DNA of 64,000 bases, from positions 434,001-498,000 of the forward strand of contig NZ_JACCCW010000002.1 of the NCBI RefSeq assembly GCF_013410065.1. The letters run 5' to 3'. The notes below the pieces were generated by a model. That model was not told the DNA's origin, ran no database searches, and was given only the letters and a program-made list of their open reading frames with translations. A program made the translations under genes and the position numbers. The DNA is from Granulicella arctica (GTDB lineage Bacteria; Acidobacteriota; Terriglobia; Terriglobales; Acidobacteriaceae). Numbering within the stretch: position 1 is the first letter of the stretch; the number at the start of each line of letters is the position of its first letter. Below are positions 1-8,402 of the stretch, in pieces.

Positions 1-1
1 G

Positions 2-988
2 GCGGAGAGTGTCGCGCACGAGGAGACGCGGCTGAGTGAAGGGTACTCGTTCGTCCGTTCTAGCAAACGTATGCGTGACATCGAAACAAGCGCCGCGCTG
101 GTCGCCCGTTCGGAGATCCCGGTGCTCGTCCTGGGAGAGAGCGGAACAGGTAAGGAGATCCTGGCGCGTTATCTCCATGCGAAATCGAATCGCAGCGGCG
201 GAATGTTTCTGAAATTGAACTGTGCTGCGATGCCAGCCGATCTTCTCGAGAGTGAGCTCTTCGGCTACGAGAAAGGAGCCTTCACTGGCGCTGTGCAGAC
301 CAAGCCGGGTAAATTCGAGATCTGCCGGGGAGGCACCATCTTCCTCGATGAGATCGGCGAGATGCCGGCAGTTCTGCAAGCAAAGCTCCTGCACGTCTTG
401 CAAGATGGTACTTATTCGCGGTTGGGCGGTCGAAGCACGTTGCGAGCGGATGTGAGGGTTGTGGCGGCTACCAACATCGATATGAAGGCCGCGATCGTGC
501 AAAAGACCTTTCGTGAAGATCTGTACTACCGTCTGAACGGCTTCACACTTGCGCTGCCGCCACTGCGGGAGCGTAGAGACGAGATCGCGGTGTTTGCACA
601 ACACTTCATGCAGAAGGGGGCGGCGAAGTACGGCCGTCCACAGCTCGCATTAGGAGGTGAGCTGCTGGAGGCTCTCGAGAGCCACGCCTGGCCCGGAAAC
701 CTGCGTGAGCTCGAGAACGTAATCAACCGTTACCTCATCATCGGCGATGCCCGATCGATCATCGAAGAACTCCATCCACGGATGGGGCTGCAACCTGTCT
801 CGATTGACACGCAAGACGGGCTCAAACAACGGATGCGCAGCCTTAAAGGAAGTGCGGAGGCGGCAGCCATTGTCAGAATGTTAGAGGAGACGAAGTGGAA
901 TCGCAAAGCCGCAGCCGCAAGGATGAAGGTCAGCTACAGAACGCTTCTGTACAAGATCCAGCAGTACGAGCTGGGACCGCCGGCGTGA
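2..988 (+). CDS. Sigma-54 dependent transcriptional activator (AAA+ and Fis domains), 5' truncated
   Basis: The frame is open to the left edge of the window, so the N-terminal sensory part is missing; the first ATG at 71 is internal to the protein. Counting from that Met, the AAA+ domain shows Walker A GESGTGKE (22-29), the sigma-54 contact loop GAFTGA (69-74), Walker B IFLDEI (90-95) and a sensor region with VAATN. The last ~40 residues form a Fis-type helix-turn-helix (WNRKAAAARMKVSYRTLLYK). Family knowledge: such proteins hexamerise and use ATP to open sigma-54 promoters. The stop overlaps the GTG start of the next gene, implying translational coupling. The input signal cannot be told because the receiver/GAF/PAS part lies outside. 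Confidence 0.93.
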   Translation, partial: AESVAHEETRLSEGYSFVRSSKRMRDIETSAALVARSEIPVLVLGESGTGKEILARYLHAKSNRSGGMFLKLNCAAMPADLLESELFGYEKGAFTGAVQTKPGKFEICRGGTIFLDEIGEMPAVLQAKLLHVLQDGTYSRLGGRSTLRADVRVVAATNIDMKAAIVQKTFREDLYYRLNGFTLALPPLRERRDEIAVFAQHFMQKGAAKYGRPQLALGGELLEALESHAWPGNLRELENVINRYLIIGDARSIIEELHPRMGLQPVSIDTQDGLKQRMRSLKGSAEAAAIVRMLEETKWNRKAAAARMKVSYRTLLYKIQQYELGPPA

Positions 989-1497
989 TCGAAGAGCACT
1001 TAAACCACTGGCCGGAAGGAATGGTGGTGATCCATAAAGGTAATTCGCTGATCCGTGGGACAGCCTTTCGCGACCAGCCGATTACGACTTGGGGAGAGCC
1101 GGGCGGCGTATCGATACGTATCGCCCGGAGCGATACCGGCTTGGAAGAAGAGGTCTCGCTGGCGGATGCCAAGGCCGTATTCTTCGTCAGGTCGTTCTCA
1201 GGGAAGTCTGCCCACGAAGATCTGCACTTCTACGATGCTGCGGCCGCCGCACCATTCCTCTGGGTGCGCATCACATTCTTCGATGGTGAAGTGATGGAGT
1301 GTCTGGTCGAGAACTCGGAGGAGGTTGTAATCTCTCCAGCCTTCTTCGCCAGACCCGTCGATCCGGAAGCCAACAATTGGATGGCCTACATCGTCAAGCG
1401 GAAGATCAAGCACTTTCAGGTACTAGCGGTGCGCCATCTGCTTGCATCGCAACAGAATTCGAACGGCGCCGCGCTACAACCCTCCATCGCACGCTGA
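985..1497 (+). CDS. DUF6982-like hypothetical protein coupled to the sigma-54 activator
   Basis: A GTG at 985 overlaps the TGA of the upstream activator (GTGA); I prefer it to an ATG at 895, which would overlap the HTH by over 90 bases. The 170-residue product is beta-rich, with a block reading DAKAVFFVRSFSG near residue 60 and ITFFDGEVME near 97. It ends with a PAFFARPVDPEANN-type segment. From memory this order (basic strand, KAVFFV, FKDGE, FFLxPxDPxSNN) matches the acidobacterial family labelled DUF6982, of unknown function. No signal peptide or membrane segment is seen. Coupling to the activator suggests a role in the same regulatory response, but that is inference. Confidence 0.75.
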   Translation: MIEEHLNHWPEGMVVIHKGNSLIRGTAFRDQPITTWGEPGGVSIRIARSDTGLEEEVSLADAKAVFFVRSFSGKSAHEDLHFYDAAAAAPFLWVRITFFDGEVMECLVENSEEVVISPAFFARPVDPEANNWMAYIVKRKIKHFQVLAVRHLLASQQNSNGAALQPSIAR

Positions 1498-1519
1498 TGT
1501 GTAGTCTCCGCGAAATGTC

Positions 1520-2293
1520 TCACAGCCTGTGCAGCAGCTCCGGGTGGCGATCAAGATAGCGCCGCGTCCAGGTATGCACCTCGCCGGATAGCAACACGAC
1601 GCGATACTCTCCATGTGACCAGACATGAAGGTCATGAATAAACGCGACACGCACCAAGCAGGATCGATTGATGCGAAGAAAGCGGGAGCCGTCCAGCTTT
1701 TTCTCCAGACTTTCAATCGTTCCACGCACGCTATAGAGCCGAGAGCCAACGTGTAGCTGGAGATAGTTGCCGCTGGACTCTGCCCAATCGATCTCGTTCA
1801 ATTCGAGTAGGACCCCACGGCCGTTCTCCTGGACCAATAGCCTGGGCACGACCTGCTTGCGACTCTGCATCTCAAGAAGAAGCTGGTGGAGTCGCGCATT
1901 TACCTGGCTCAGAGATTCCTTCTCAATCTGCTGCTTCACCTCTTGAAGCACCTTGTCGAAGCGAATCCGATCATAGGGTTTGAGCAGGTAGCCGAAAGCA
2001 TGGAACTCGATCGCACGGAGAGCATACTGATCGTGAGCTGTCACAAAGACAATCCTGGGAAGCTCAGCTGCTTCAAGTGCGGCGATCACACCGAATCCAT
2101 CCATATCTGGCATCTGCACATCGAGGAAGATTAAGTCCGGTTGTGTACGCTCGATTCCAGCAACGGCAGCTCGGCCGGTACTAGCCTCTCCTACAAGAAC
2201 AACATCTGAATCCTGGCTCAGGAAACGCAGAATCTTGCGCCGTGCCGGTGCTTCGTCATCGGCAACAAACACGCGTATCGGCGGCACACTCAT
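1520..2293 (-). CDS. LytT-type response regulator (receiver and LytTR domains)
   Basis: 257 residues. The N-terminal receiver has the acidic pair near 12-13 (ADDEAPAR), the phosphoacceptor Asp58 in LIFLDVQMPDMDG, the Thr in FVTAHD and the Lys in LLKPYD. The C-terminal ~110 residues form a LytTR DNA-binding domain (ENGRGVLLELNEIDWAESSG, then RTRRYLDRHPELL-like end). It is transcribed after the histidine kinase and overlaps it by 4 bases, so the two form a coupled pair. LytTR regulators usually bind direct repeats upstream of a few targets. The target here is not visible; the divergent PQQ dehydrogenase is a possibility only by proximity. Confidence 0.93.
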   Translation of the reverse strand: MSVPPIRVFVADDEAPARRKILRFLSQDSDVVLVGEASTGRAAVAGIERTQPDLIFLDVQMPDMDGFGVIAALEAAELPRIVFVTAHDQYALRAIEFHAFGYLLKPYDRIRFDKVLQEVKQQIEKESLSQVNARLHQLLLEMQSRKQVVPRLLVQENGRGVLLELNEIDWAESSGNYLQLHVGSRLYSVRGTIESLEKKLDGSRFLRINRSCLVRVAFIHDLHVWSHGEYRVVLLSGEVHTWTRRYLDRHPELLHRL

Positions 2294-3414
2294 ATCCTCG
2301 CACTCCCCCAGCGCAATGGAATTCGAATCGACACAGTAAGGCCGTTCGTATTCTCGAGGAGAAGCGGTTCAGCCTCACCGTACAGAGCAAGCAAGCGCTG
2401 CTCCGTGTTCCCAATCCCGATTCCTTTCCGCCAACCGTTTGCTTCAAGACCAACGATCCCTGGTCCGCCATCACGAACCTGAAGTAGCACACCCGTGCTG
2501 CTGCGAGACGCTGAAATCCGCAGCGTCACTTTGCTCGTGACCAGGTCGCGTCCGTAGCGAAGCGAGTTCTCCACCAGAGGTTGCAGCACCAGTTGCGGTA
2601 CAAGAGCTTGCATCAGCTCGGGATCAATCTCGAATGCGATCTGTAGATCTTCCCCGAAACGTTCCTGCATGATCGCAAGATAGCTCTCAACGAGGCCGAG
2701 CTCCTCCTGAAGCGAGATCTCCTGAGCCTCTGCTGCGTTCAACGTGCGTCGCAGCAGATCTCCGAGCCTCGCCAGCATGTTGTCCGCCCGCTCGACATCT
2801 TCATACATAACAGAGGAGATGGTATTGAGTGCGTTGAACAGGAAGTGTGGCTGTAGTTGGAGCCGAAGGTTTTGTAGACGAGCCTCAGCAAGACGAGCCT
2901 CCAGATCCGCCGTTCTCAACTGGCGATTGCGCGCATCCTGATAGGCATCGACAACATAGATCGCTGCGACAGCAGTCCAGTAGAGAGGAACATGCTTTGC
3001 AAACTCCATAGGGTAGCGATAAAACATATTGCCATAGTCGTACCGGCCCAGCCCCAGCAGCGGCGCCAGCAGACTTCGCGTCAAGCTCATCAAGGTCGTA
3101 TCGCAGATCGACAGAATCACAAGGAATAGAAGGTTGAGCGGTAGCATCCGCCACCAGTTTGTACGGCGTATCCGTGTGCGGCGCACTCCCCAAACAAGAA
3201 ACGGGTAGATGAGCATGGCAACATAAGCCCCGCTCATCTCTTCAAACATATGGATGGCAAAGGTATGAGGATGGGCACGAGCCAGGTCGTCAAGATAGCG
3301 ATATTCGAAACTGAGCAACCCGAACGCGGTAAATCCAAGAAACGTGAGTAGCCACCAGAGCCGCCCACGAATCTTCGTATCGAAGGCTGTGCCGTGTTGA
3401 GAGTTCGTTCTCAC
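2290..3414 (-). CDS. LytS/YehU-type sensor histidine kinase
   Basis: 374 residues. The N-terminal ~160 residues hold about four hydrophobic membrane segments. A helix then leads into the His_kinase block LQLQPHFLFNALNTISSV with the likely phosphorylated His190. The C-terminal HATPase has VENSLRYG (N box) and RDGGPGI (G1). This architecture (PF06580 plus HATPase_c) pairs with LytTR regulators, and such a gene directly follows with a 4-base overlap. There is no recognisable extracellular ligand domain, so sensing is probably within the membrane. The upstream 117 bp separate it from the divergent PQQ dehydrogenase gene. Confidence 0.93.
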   Translation of the reverse strand: MRTNSQHGTAFDTKIRGRLWWLLTFLGFTAFGLLSFEYRYLDDLARAHPHTFAIHMFEEMSGAYVAMLIYPFLVWGVRRTRIRRTNWWRMLPLNLLFLVILSICDTTLMSLTRSLLAPLLGLGRYDYGNMFYRYPMEFAKHVPLYWTAVAAIYVVDAYQDARNRQLRTADLEARLAEARLQNLRLQLQPHFLFNALNTISSVMYEDVERADNMLARLGDLLRRTLNAAEAQEISLQEELGLVESYLAIMQERFGEDLQIAFEIDPELMQALVPQLVLQPLVENSLRYGRDLVTSKVTLRISASRSSTGVLLQVRDGGPGIVGLEANGWRKGIGIGNTEQRLLALYGEAEPLLLENTNGLTVSIRIPLRWGSARI

Positions 3415-3531
3415 AATGGATACACCATAACCTACTGTCGTTCTGCCGGGAATACAGCCCGTTCGTCCCTGCTATGGCCCGGTCATCCCAAACCGATTGC
3501 CCAACGTTCGGCCTTCCCTTATCTGTAGATC

Positions 3532-5490
3532 ATGAACAGTCGCTGGATAGTCCTCTCAAAGATGATGTTTATTTTAGCCGTCGTCTGTCTTCCATGGGTG
3601 TCAGAAGCCAAGGCCCAGAGCGAGACCGACTGGCCGAGCTATGGAAACGATCCAGGTGGAATGCGCTACGCAAGTCTCACGCAGATTGATCGAAGCAACG
3701 TCGCCAAACTCAAAGTTGCCTGGACATTTCACACCGGAGACATCTCGGAAGGGAAGGATGGCCGCCGACGCAGCGGCTTCGAGACCACGCCGATCCTGGT
3801 AGACGGAACCCTGTTTCTGACGACTCCGTTCAACCGGGTGATCGCGCTGGACCCCGCCACAGGCCAGCAGCGTTGGGCATACGATCCGAAGATCGACCAA
3901 ACGCTGGACTATGGCGACGGCCTGATTAATCGTGGTGTATCCACATGGCTCGATCCCACAAAAAAGAGCGGACAACCATGCAGGCGACGCATCTATGAGG
4001 CCACGCTTGACGCCCGCCTGATCGCATTAGACGCGTTGAGTGGTGCTCCTTGCCAGAACTTTGGAAAAGACGGGCAGGTAGACCTACGGAATATCCCAGG
4101 CTACTTGAACAGCAACGTCGGAGAGTATAGCCGAGGTTGGTATCACATGACCTCGCCACCAGCCGTGATCGACGACATCGTAGTGGTAGGCTCCTCCATC
4201 GACGACAACAATCGAGCAGATATGCCCTCCGGCGTCGTACGAGCCTTCGATGCGCGGACCGGCGCACTCCGCTGGAAGTGGGATCCCATTCCCATCGACG
4301 CACATCAATCAAGTGAAGCAACTACGCTGCGGCAGAACACCGGAGCGGCCAACGCATGGTCGATCATGACCGTCGATCCGATACGTCACCTCGTCTTCGT
4401 TCCCACCGGAAGCGCCAGTCCCGACTACTTCGGAGGCCTGCGCCCCGGAGACAATCGCTGGGCAAACTCCGTCGTTGCGCTGCACGCCGCATCGGGCAAG
4501 ATGGCCTGGGGCTTTCAACTGGTTCACCACGATCTGTGGGACTACGACACCGCATCTCCTCCACTGCTCGCCTCTGTCGTACACGACGGCAAACAAACGC
4601 CGGTCGTCATCCAGGGCAACAAGACAGGATTCCTCTACGTCCTCAACCGCGATACGGGGAAGCCCGTCTTTCCATTAGAAGAACGACCCGTTCCGCAGAG
4701 TGATGTTGCAGGAGAACTCGCCTCCCCAACTCAACCGTTCCCCGTTGCCCCACCCGCCCTCACTCCGCAAAGCCTCACCGCTGACGACACCTGGGGGCTG
4801 AACGAAAGCGACCGTGAGTTCTGCCACACCGCAGTCGCTAAACTCCGCAACGAAGGACTCTTCACTCCACCAAGTCTTCAGGGAACACTCGCAGCGCCGG
4901 GAAACTTAGGCGGCATGAACTGGAGCGGATACGCCTACGATCCACAACGCAGCCTGCTGGTCGTAAACACGAACAACCTCGTCGCACGAGTTAGGCTCAT
5001 TCCTCGCGACAAAGTCCGATCCGAAACAGAAGATGGCAACTACGGCTCTCAACACGGAACACCGTATGGAATGCTCCGCCGCTTCATCCAGGCACCCTCC
5101 GATCTACCGTGCAGCAAGCCTCCATGGGGTACGCTGACTGCGGTCGATATGATCCACGGAACGATCCGCTGGCAAATTCCACTCGGCTCCATGAGAGATT
5201 TCGGTGGCCATCACGGCGTGGTTCCAGACGGCTCCATCAGCCTGGGAGGCCCAATCGTCACGGCCACCGGCCTCATCTTCATCGCCGGCACGACCGACTC
5301 CTACATCCGGGCCTTCGATACCGGAACAGGAGAGCAACTCTGGCAGCAGCAACTCCCCGCCAGCGGAAACGCCACACCAATGACCTACCAAATAGCAGGG
5401 AAACAGTACATCGTCATCGCCGCAGGAGGACACCAAGGCATCTCCGAAGAGTCACTCGGTGACGCAGTCGTTGCCTTCACTCTTCCTTGA
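3532..5490 (+). CDS. PQQ-dependent dehydrogenase, periplasmic, glucose dehydrogenase-like
   Basis: 652 residues. A signal peptide (about residues 8-28, ending AKAQ) is followed by DWPSYGNDPGGMRYASL, the usual opening of the eight-bladed quinoprotein propeller. Blade motifs of the type ALDPATGQQRW, AFDARTGALRWKW and AFDTGTGEQLWQ recur along the chain, and GNLGGMNWSGYAYDP is typical of the glucose/alcohol dehydrogenase family. It lacks the five membrane helices of E. coli Gcd, so it is probably soluble in the periplasm. Family role: oxidation of sugars or alcohols with PQQ, passing electrons to quinone or cytochrome. No pqq synthesis genes are in the window. Substrate cannot be fixed from sequence. 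Confidence 0.88.
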   Translation: MNSRWIVLSKMMFILAVVCLPWVSEAKAQSETDWPSYGNDPGGMRYASLTQIDRSNVAKLKVAWTFHTGDISEGKDGRRRSGFETTPILVDGTLFLTTPFNRVIALDPATGQQRWAYDPKIDQTLDYGDGLINRGVSTWLDPTKKSGQPCRRRIYEATLDARLIALDALSGAPCQNFGKDGQVDLRNIPGYLNSNVGEYSRGWYHMTSPPAVIDDIVVVGSSIDDNNRADMPSGVVRAFDARTGALRWKWDPIPIDAHQSSEATTLRQNTGAANAWSIMTVDPIRHLVFVPTGSASPDYFGGLRPGDNRWANSVVALHAASGKMAWGFQLVHHDLWDYDTASPPLLASVVHDGKQTPVVIQGNKTGFLYVLNRDTGKPVFPLEERPVPQSDVAGELASPTQPFPVAPPALTPQSLTADDTWGLNESDREFCHTAVAKLRNEGLFTPPSLQGTLAAPGNLGGMNWSGYAYDPQRSLLVVNTNNLVARVRLIPRDKVRSETEDGNYGSQHGTPYGMLRRFIQAPSDLPCSKPPWGTLTAVDMIHGTIRWQIPLGSMRDFGGHHGVVPDGSISLGGPIVTATGLIFIAGTTDSYIRAFDTGTGEQLWQQQLPASGNATPMTYQIAGKQYIVIAAGGHQGISEESLGDAVVAFTLP

Positions 5491-5558
5491 GACACATTAC
5501 AAAGTACCCGCTCAAGCCCTGTGCCAAACAGCATAATAAACTCAAGCGAGGCCAATCC

Positions 5559-6767
5559 ATGAGTGCGACAACACATGTGGACCGAGATAAAAGTCAGTCG
5601 AGCCAATCAAGCGGACGCGATCTTTCGGTCGACTATCTCCGCACCACGCTGACACTGATGGTCCTTGCTCACCACAGCTGTCTGGCATACACAAGCTGGG
5701 CTCATTTTGATAAGCAACACCTATTCCGCTCGACGGCGCCAGTGGTCGACTCAACGCGCTGGGCATTCTTCGACTACGCGGAAAACTTCAACGATGTGTT
5801 CTTCATGTCGCTCATGTTTTTCATCTCCGGACTGTTCGTCTATCCAGCGCTCCGTAAACACGGCACCCTTAGGTTCATCCGGGACCGACTCTTGCGGTTG
5901 GGTTTGCCATTTGCCGTTGCTGTCGTCTTCCTTATGCCTGTCGCCTACTACGCATCCTGGCAGTTGAGCGGTCGCAGCCAGGGCTTTTGGGACTTCTATC
6001 AGCGACTTGCCAGAGATGGCTTTGCCGCAGGGCCACCCTGGTTCATCTGGGTGCTGCTTTTATTCGATGTAGCTCTGGCCTTGATACTGGCTCCTCTTCA
6101 ACGATGGATGCCACAGGCCGAGCGCTCTATCCGATCGCTGTATGATCGCCCCATTGCCACCTTCTTCGGACTATTTCTCTTATCCGCTCTTGTCTATCTT
6201 CCGCTGCTCTCCCGCTACGGATTCGGTGCTTGGACGGTCTTGTTCACATCACCATTTGCCTTTCAAATCTCACGCATAGGCCTGTATGCCCTATGGTTTG
6301 TATTCGGGCTTCTCGTCGGATCTCCCGGCATCGAGAATGGCCTTCTGTCACGTAATGGAGGCTTGGCGCGACGCTGGCCGATCTGGATCATCGCCTGCAT
6401 CGCAGCCTACAACGTCCTGTGGTTCATTCCCCGGCTACCCATCGTTCATGAGCTCTCGGCCTTCACGCAAGGAACCTTGGAAGCTCTACTCTGGCTCGCA
6501 AGCTGTGTCGCAAGCTGTCTCGGCTTTCTAGCTCTCTTTCGAGGAATTCAATGGCGTCCACTACCATGGCTGATCTCATTAAGTCGAAGTGCCTATGTCA
6601 TGTACCTGGTGCATTACGTTTACATTACATGGACACAGCGCCTCTTACTGGACCGTCCCATCTTTGCCGGTATCAAATGTGTGTTCGTCTTCCTGGCAAC
6701 TACATTGCTGAGCTGGCTTACAGCACAGCTAGCTCTCCGAATCCCAAAACTGAAGACTATTCTCTAA
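5559..6767 (+). CDS. Acyltransferase 3 family integral membrane protein
   Basis: 402 residues from the ATG at 5559, chosen because GCGAGG sits about 8 bases upstream and the family's conserved opening (SVDYLRTTLTLMVLAHHS) follows; an in-frame ATG at 5487 would overlap the previous gene. Ten or so hydrophobic segments run through the protein, with a conserved FFMSLMFFISGLFVYPAL stretch and RDRLLRLGLP. The C-terminal SRSAYVMYLVHYVYITW is the typical penultimate helix. OafA/MdoC-like enzymes transfer acyl groups to extracytoplasmic glycans or glucans. The acceptor is unknown. It follows the PQQ dehydrogenase by about 70 bp and may be cotranscribed. Confidence 0.87.
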   Translation: MSATTHVDRDKSQSSQSSGRDLSVDYLRTTLTLMVLAHHSCLAYTSWAHFDKQHLFRSTAPVVDSTRWAFFDYAENFNDVFFMSLMFFISGLFVYPALRKHGTLRFIRDRLLRLGLPFAVAVVFLMPVAYYASWQLSGRSQGFWDFYQRLARDGFAAGPPWFIWVLLLFDVALALILAPLQRWMPQAERSIRSLYDRPIATFFGLFLLSALVYLPLLSRYGFGAWTVLFTSPFAFQISRIGLYALWFVFGLLVGSPGIENGLLSRNGGLARRWPIWIIACIAAYNVLWFIPRLPIVHELSAFTQGTLEALLWLASCVASCLGFLALFRGIQWRPLPWLISLSRSAYVMYLVHYVYITWTQRLLLDRPIFAGIKCVFVFLATTLLSWLTAQLALRIPKLKTIL

Positions 6768-6827
6768 ACGAAAAATAGTCGGAATTCGTCTCGCTGTTCT
6801 ATAGAGTGCATAATTTCCAAGAAGAAA

Positions 6828-7180
6828 TGGTGGAGGCGGCGGGAGTCGAACCCGCGTCCGAAACTACCAACAACAGAGAGCTTTCATGCTTTTTCCAGGT
6901 TCATTTTGTCTCGTCTCCGGCACTTAGAACGGACGAAGATGCGCCGGCGACCAGTCTGATCAATCTCATCCGACCCGCTCAGACGGAGCAGGGAAGACCA
7001 GCCTACTGTGCGACGATCGGTACAGGCCCGTAGGCGAAGCTTGAGCGATCGGCTACTTATTTATTAAGCAGCAAGAGCGAACTGAGGTTCGGCACTTATA
7101 GTTTTGTGAGCGATTACGGGTGTCCACACCCCGGCATGCCTCTCTGCCACAAGCAATCCCGTCGAAGCCGTGACGCCCCC
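6828..7180 (-). ncRNA. ssrA: Transfer-messenger RNA (tmRNA)
   Basis: On the minus strand the 5' end reads GGGGGCGUCACGGCUUCGAC, the hallmark tmRNA start. The 3' end has a T-arm (GGGUUCGACUCCC) and ends GCCGCCUCCACCA with encoded CCA. The terminal 7-bp acceptor stem pairs with one G-U. Length is 353 nt, normal for bacterial tmRNA. The tag reading frame starts with GCU after UAAUC and ends in a double UAA. It lies just downstream of the EamA gene on the same strand. Confidence 0.97.
7064..7111 (-). other. tmRNA tag peptide reading frame
   Basis: Within ssrA, the resume codon GCU follows UAAUC, matching the layout of known tmRNAs. Translation gives AHKTISAEPQFALAA followed by UAA UAA. The C-terminal ALAA is the usual ClpXP/ClpAP degron. 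Fifteen residues is longer than the 10-residue E. coli tag. Confidence 0.88.
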
Positions 7181-7241
7181 ATTTTGGAGCAGCAACGCCG
7201 ATGCATTGGGCCGTGCAAAGAACTACATCCAGTATACGCTG

Positions 7242-7679
7242 CTACGCGAACGCCAGAATCACAGCCCCCAGCGCAATTAGAGACCCGCCCGCAATCTTCA
7301 TCGGCGTCAGCTTCTCCCCAAGAAAGATCGCCGCAAACACAATCACCAGCACCACACTCAGCTTATCCACCGGAGCCACACTCGAAGCCGGCCCCATCTG
7401 CAACGCGCGAAAGTAGCAAAGCCACGAGAGCCCAGTCGCCACTCCCGACAGCACCAAAAACACCCAGCTTCGTCGCCCGATCAGCGCCAATCCATGATGT
7501 TTCTCGAATCCAATTGCAATCGCCCACGTAAACACCAAAATCACGCTCGTCCGGATCGCCGTCGCCAGGTTCGAGTCCACCCCCTCAACCCCAACCTTAG
7601 CCAGCAGAGCAGTCGCCGCCGCAAACACCGCCGAAAGAAGCGCCCAGAAGACCCAAGTCATCCCCTGAGCATAGCCCAT
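7242..7679 (-). CDS. Half-size EamA/DMT-family membrane protein
   Basis: 145 residues with about five hydrophobic segments; the full DMT transporter has ten and two EamA repeats, so this is a single-repeat form. The C-terminal signature APVDKLSVVLVIVFAAIFLGEK is the typical EamA block, followed by GGSLIALGAVILA. The ATG at 7679 overlaps the TAA of the upstream CYCXC gene (TAATG), so the two are translationally coupled. Single-domain members probably act as dimers. Substrate is unknown; family members export small metabolites. Confidence 0.85.
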   Translation of the reverse strand: MGYAQGMTWVFWALLSAVFAAATALLAKVGVEGVDSNLATAIRTSVILVFTWAIAIGFEKHHGLALIGRRSWVFLVLSGVATGLSWLCYFRALQMGPASSVAPVDKLSVVLVIVFAAIFLGEKLTPMKIAGGSLIALGAVILAFA

Positions 7680-8128
7680 TAGAGCTTTGCAGCTTCCAGA
7701 TCGACGTTCTGCCACTCGCCACGCTCGATCCCCGCACGAATCTGCGCCGCTGTCCGGCCCTTCTTCGTCTGCTGATAGGCGTAGACTGCCTCCCGCATGC
7801 AGGTCGAACACGCAGCTCCATGCGTCCCCTCAAAACAACTATGAAGACTGTTATGGCCCATCTCCCGGTCGCAACGGCAGCAGCAAGGCTGCTGGTGCAG
7901 CACCGCAGGAATCTTCGCCGCCATCTTGTATACCGTCACCTGATACGGATGAGAGAAATACACCCCGGTAAGCTGGTTGCCACTCAACACTGGAGGCAGG
8001 GGAGCGGTTGGAGGAGCAGCGTTATACGCCGGAATATCCTCGGCAGGGTTCGACCATTGAGCTGAAGCGACCACAGTGAGAAGTCCAACGGCAAGGCATC
8101 CGATCAGGCGTTTCATAGCAACCATCAT
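7679..8128 (-). CDS. CYCXC (PCYCGC-motif) family secreted protein
   Basis: 149 residues with an N-terminal signal peptide (KRLIGCLAVGLLTVVASAQ). A Cys-rich core reads QPCCCRCDREMGH, then HSCFEGTHGAACSTCM, then a helical tail with KGRTAAQIRAGI. This order matches the CYCXC / PCYCGC family (PF13798), in which the Cys cluster may bind metal or act as a redox centre; function is undetermined. Two Met codons at 8128/8125 and one at 8116 could start it, with no strong ribosome site. It is coupled to the EamA gene. Here the motif is CCCRC rather than CYCGC. Confidence 0.8.
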   Translation of the reverse strand: MMVAMKRLIGCLAVGLLTVVASAQWSNPAEDIPAYNAAPPTAPLPPVLSGNQLTGVYFSHPYQVTVYKMAAKIPAVLHQQPCCCRCDREMGHNSLHSCFEGTHGAACSTCMREAVYAYQQTKKGRTAAQIRAGIERGEWQNVDLEAAKL

Positions 8129-8190
8129 AATCGACGGAGTCGCGCGCTAAGCCTTGGCTACAGAAAACTATAGGGAATATGGGATTTGTT

Positions 8191-8318
8191 AAAAAAAAGG
8201 ACGGCATGAACGATCCTTTGTCCATGCCGGGAGGCCAGTGACGCAACTTGTATCGGCTAACGCCCCACCCAGGCATCTACCGAAATCTTTCGACTTGCGA
8301 ATCCCTCTCGCTTGTCTA
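8191..8318 (-). ncRNA. Candidate small RNA with its own promoter and terminator
   Basis: In the 274-bp gap between two minus-strand genes, a sigma-70-like promoter (TTGAAA at 8347-8352, 16-bp spacer, TATGAT at 8325-8330) predicts a start near 8318. About 95 bases later comes a hairpin with CGGCATG arms (8202-8208 and 8223-8229) followed by eight T on the minus strand (8198-8191). No convincing ORF lies between. The RNA would be roughly 125-130 nt. It does not match tmRNA, SRP RNA or riboswitch motifs I know. Alternatively it is an attenuated leader of the CYCXC gene. Confidence 0.45.
8202..8229 (-). terminator. Rho-independent terminator
   Basis: A 7-bp perfect stem CGGCATG/CATGCCG with a 14-nt loop is followed on the minus strand by TCC and eight T residues (8198-8191). 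It ends the small RNA candidate or attenuates the CYCXC operon. Confidence 0.7.
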
Positions 8319-8324
8319 TGTAAG

Positions 8325-8352
8325 ATCATAGCACGGGTTTCCAGAATTTCAA
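8325..8352 (-). promoter_or_regulatory. Sigma-70-like promoter for the small RNA candidate
   Basis: TTGAAA (8347-8352) and TATGAT (8325-8330) on the minus strand are separated by 16 bp. Each differs from consensus at one or two positions, making this one of the best promoter matches I see in the window. Confidence 0.55.
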
Positions 8353-8402
8353 ATTTCCATACATTTTATTTTTGAAATAAACCGTTTGTTCGGTAATCGG
8401 CA

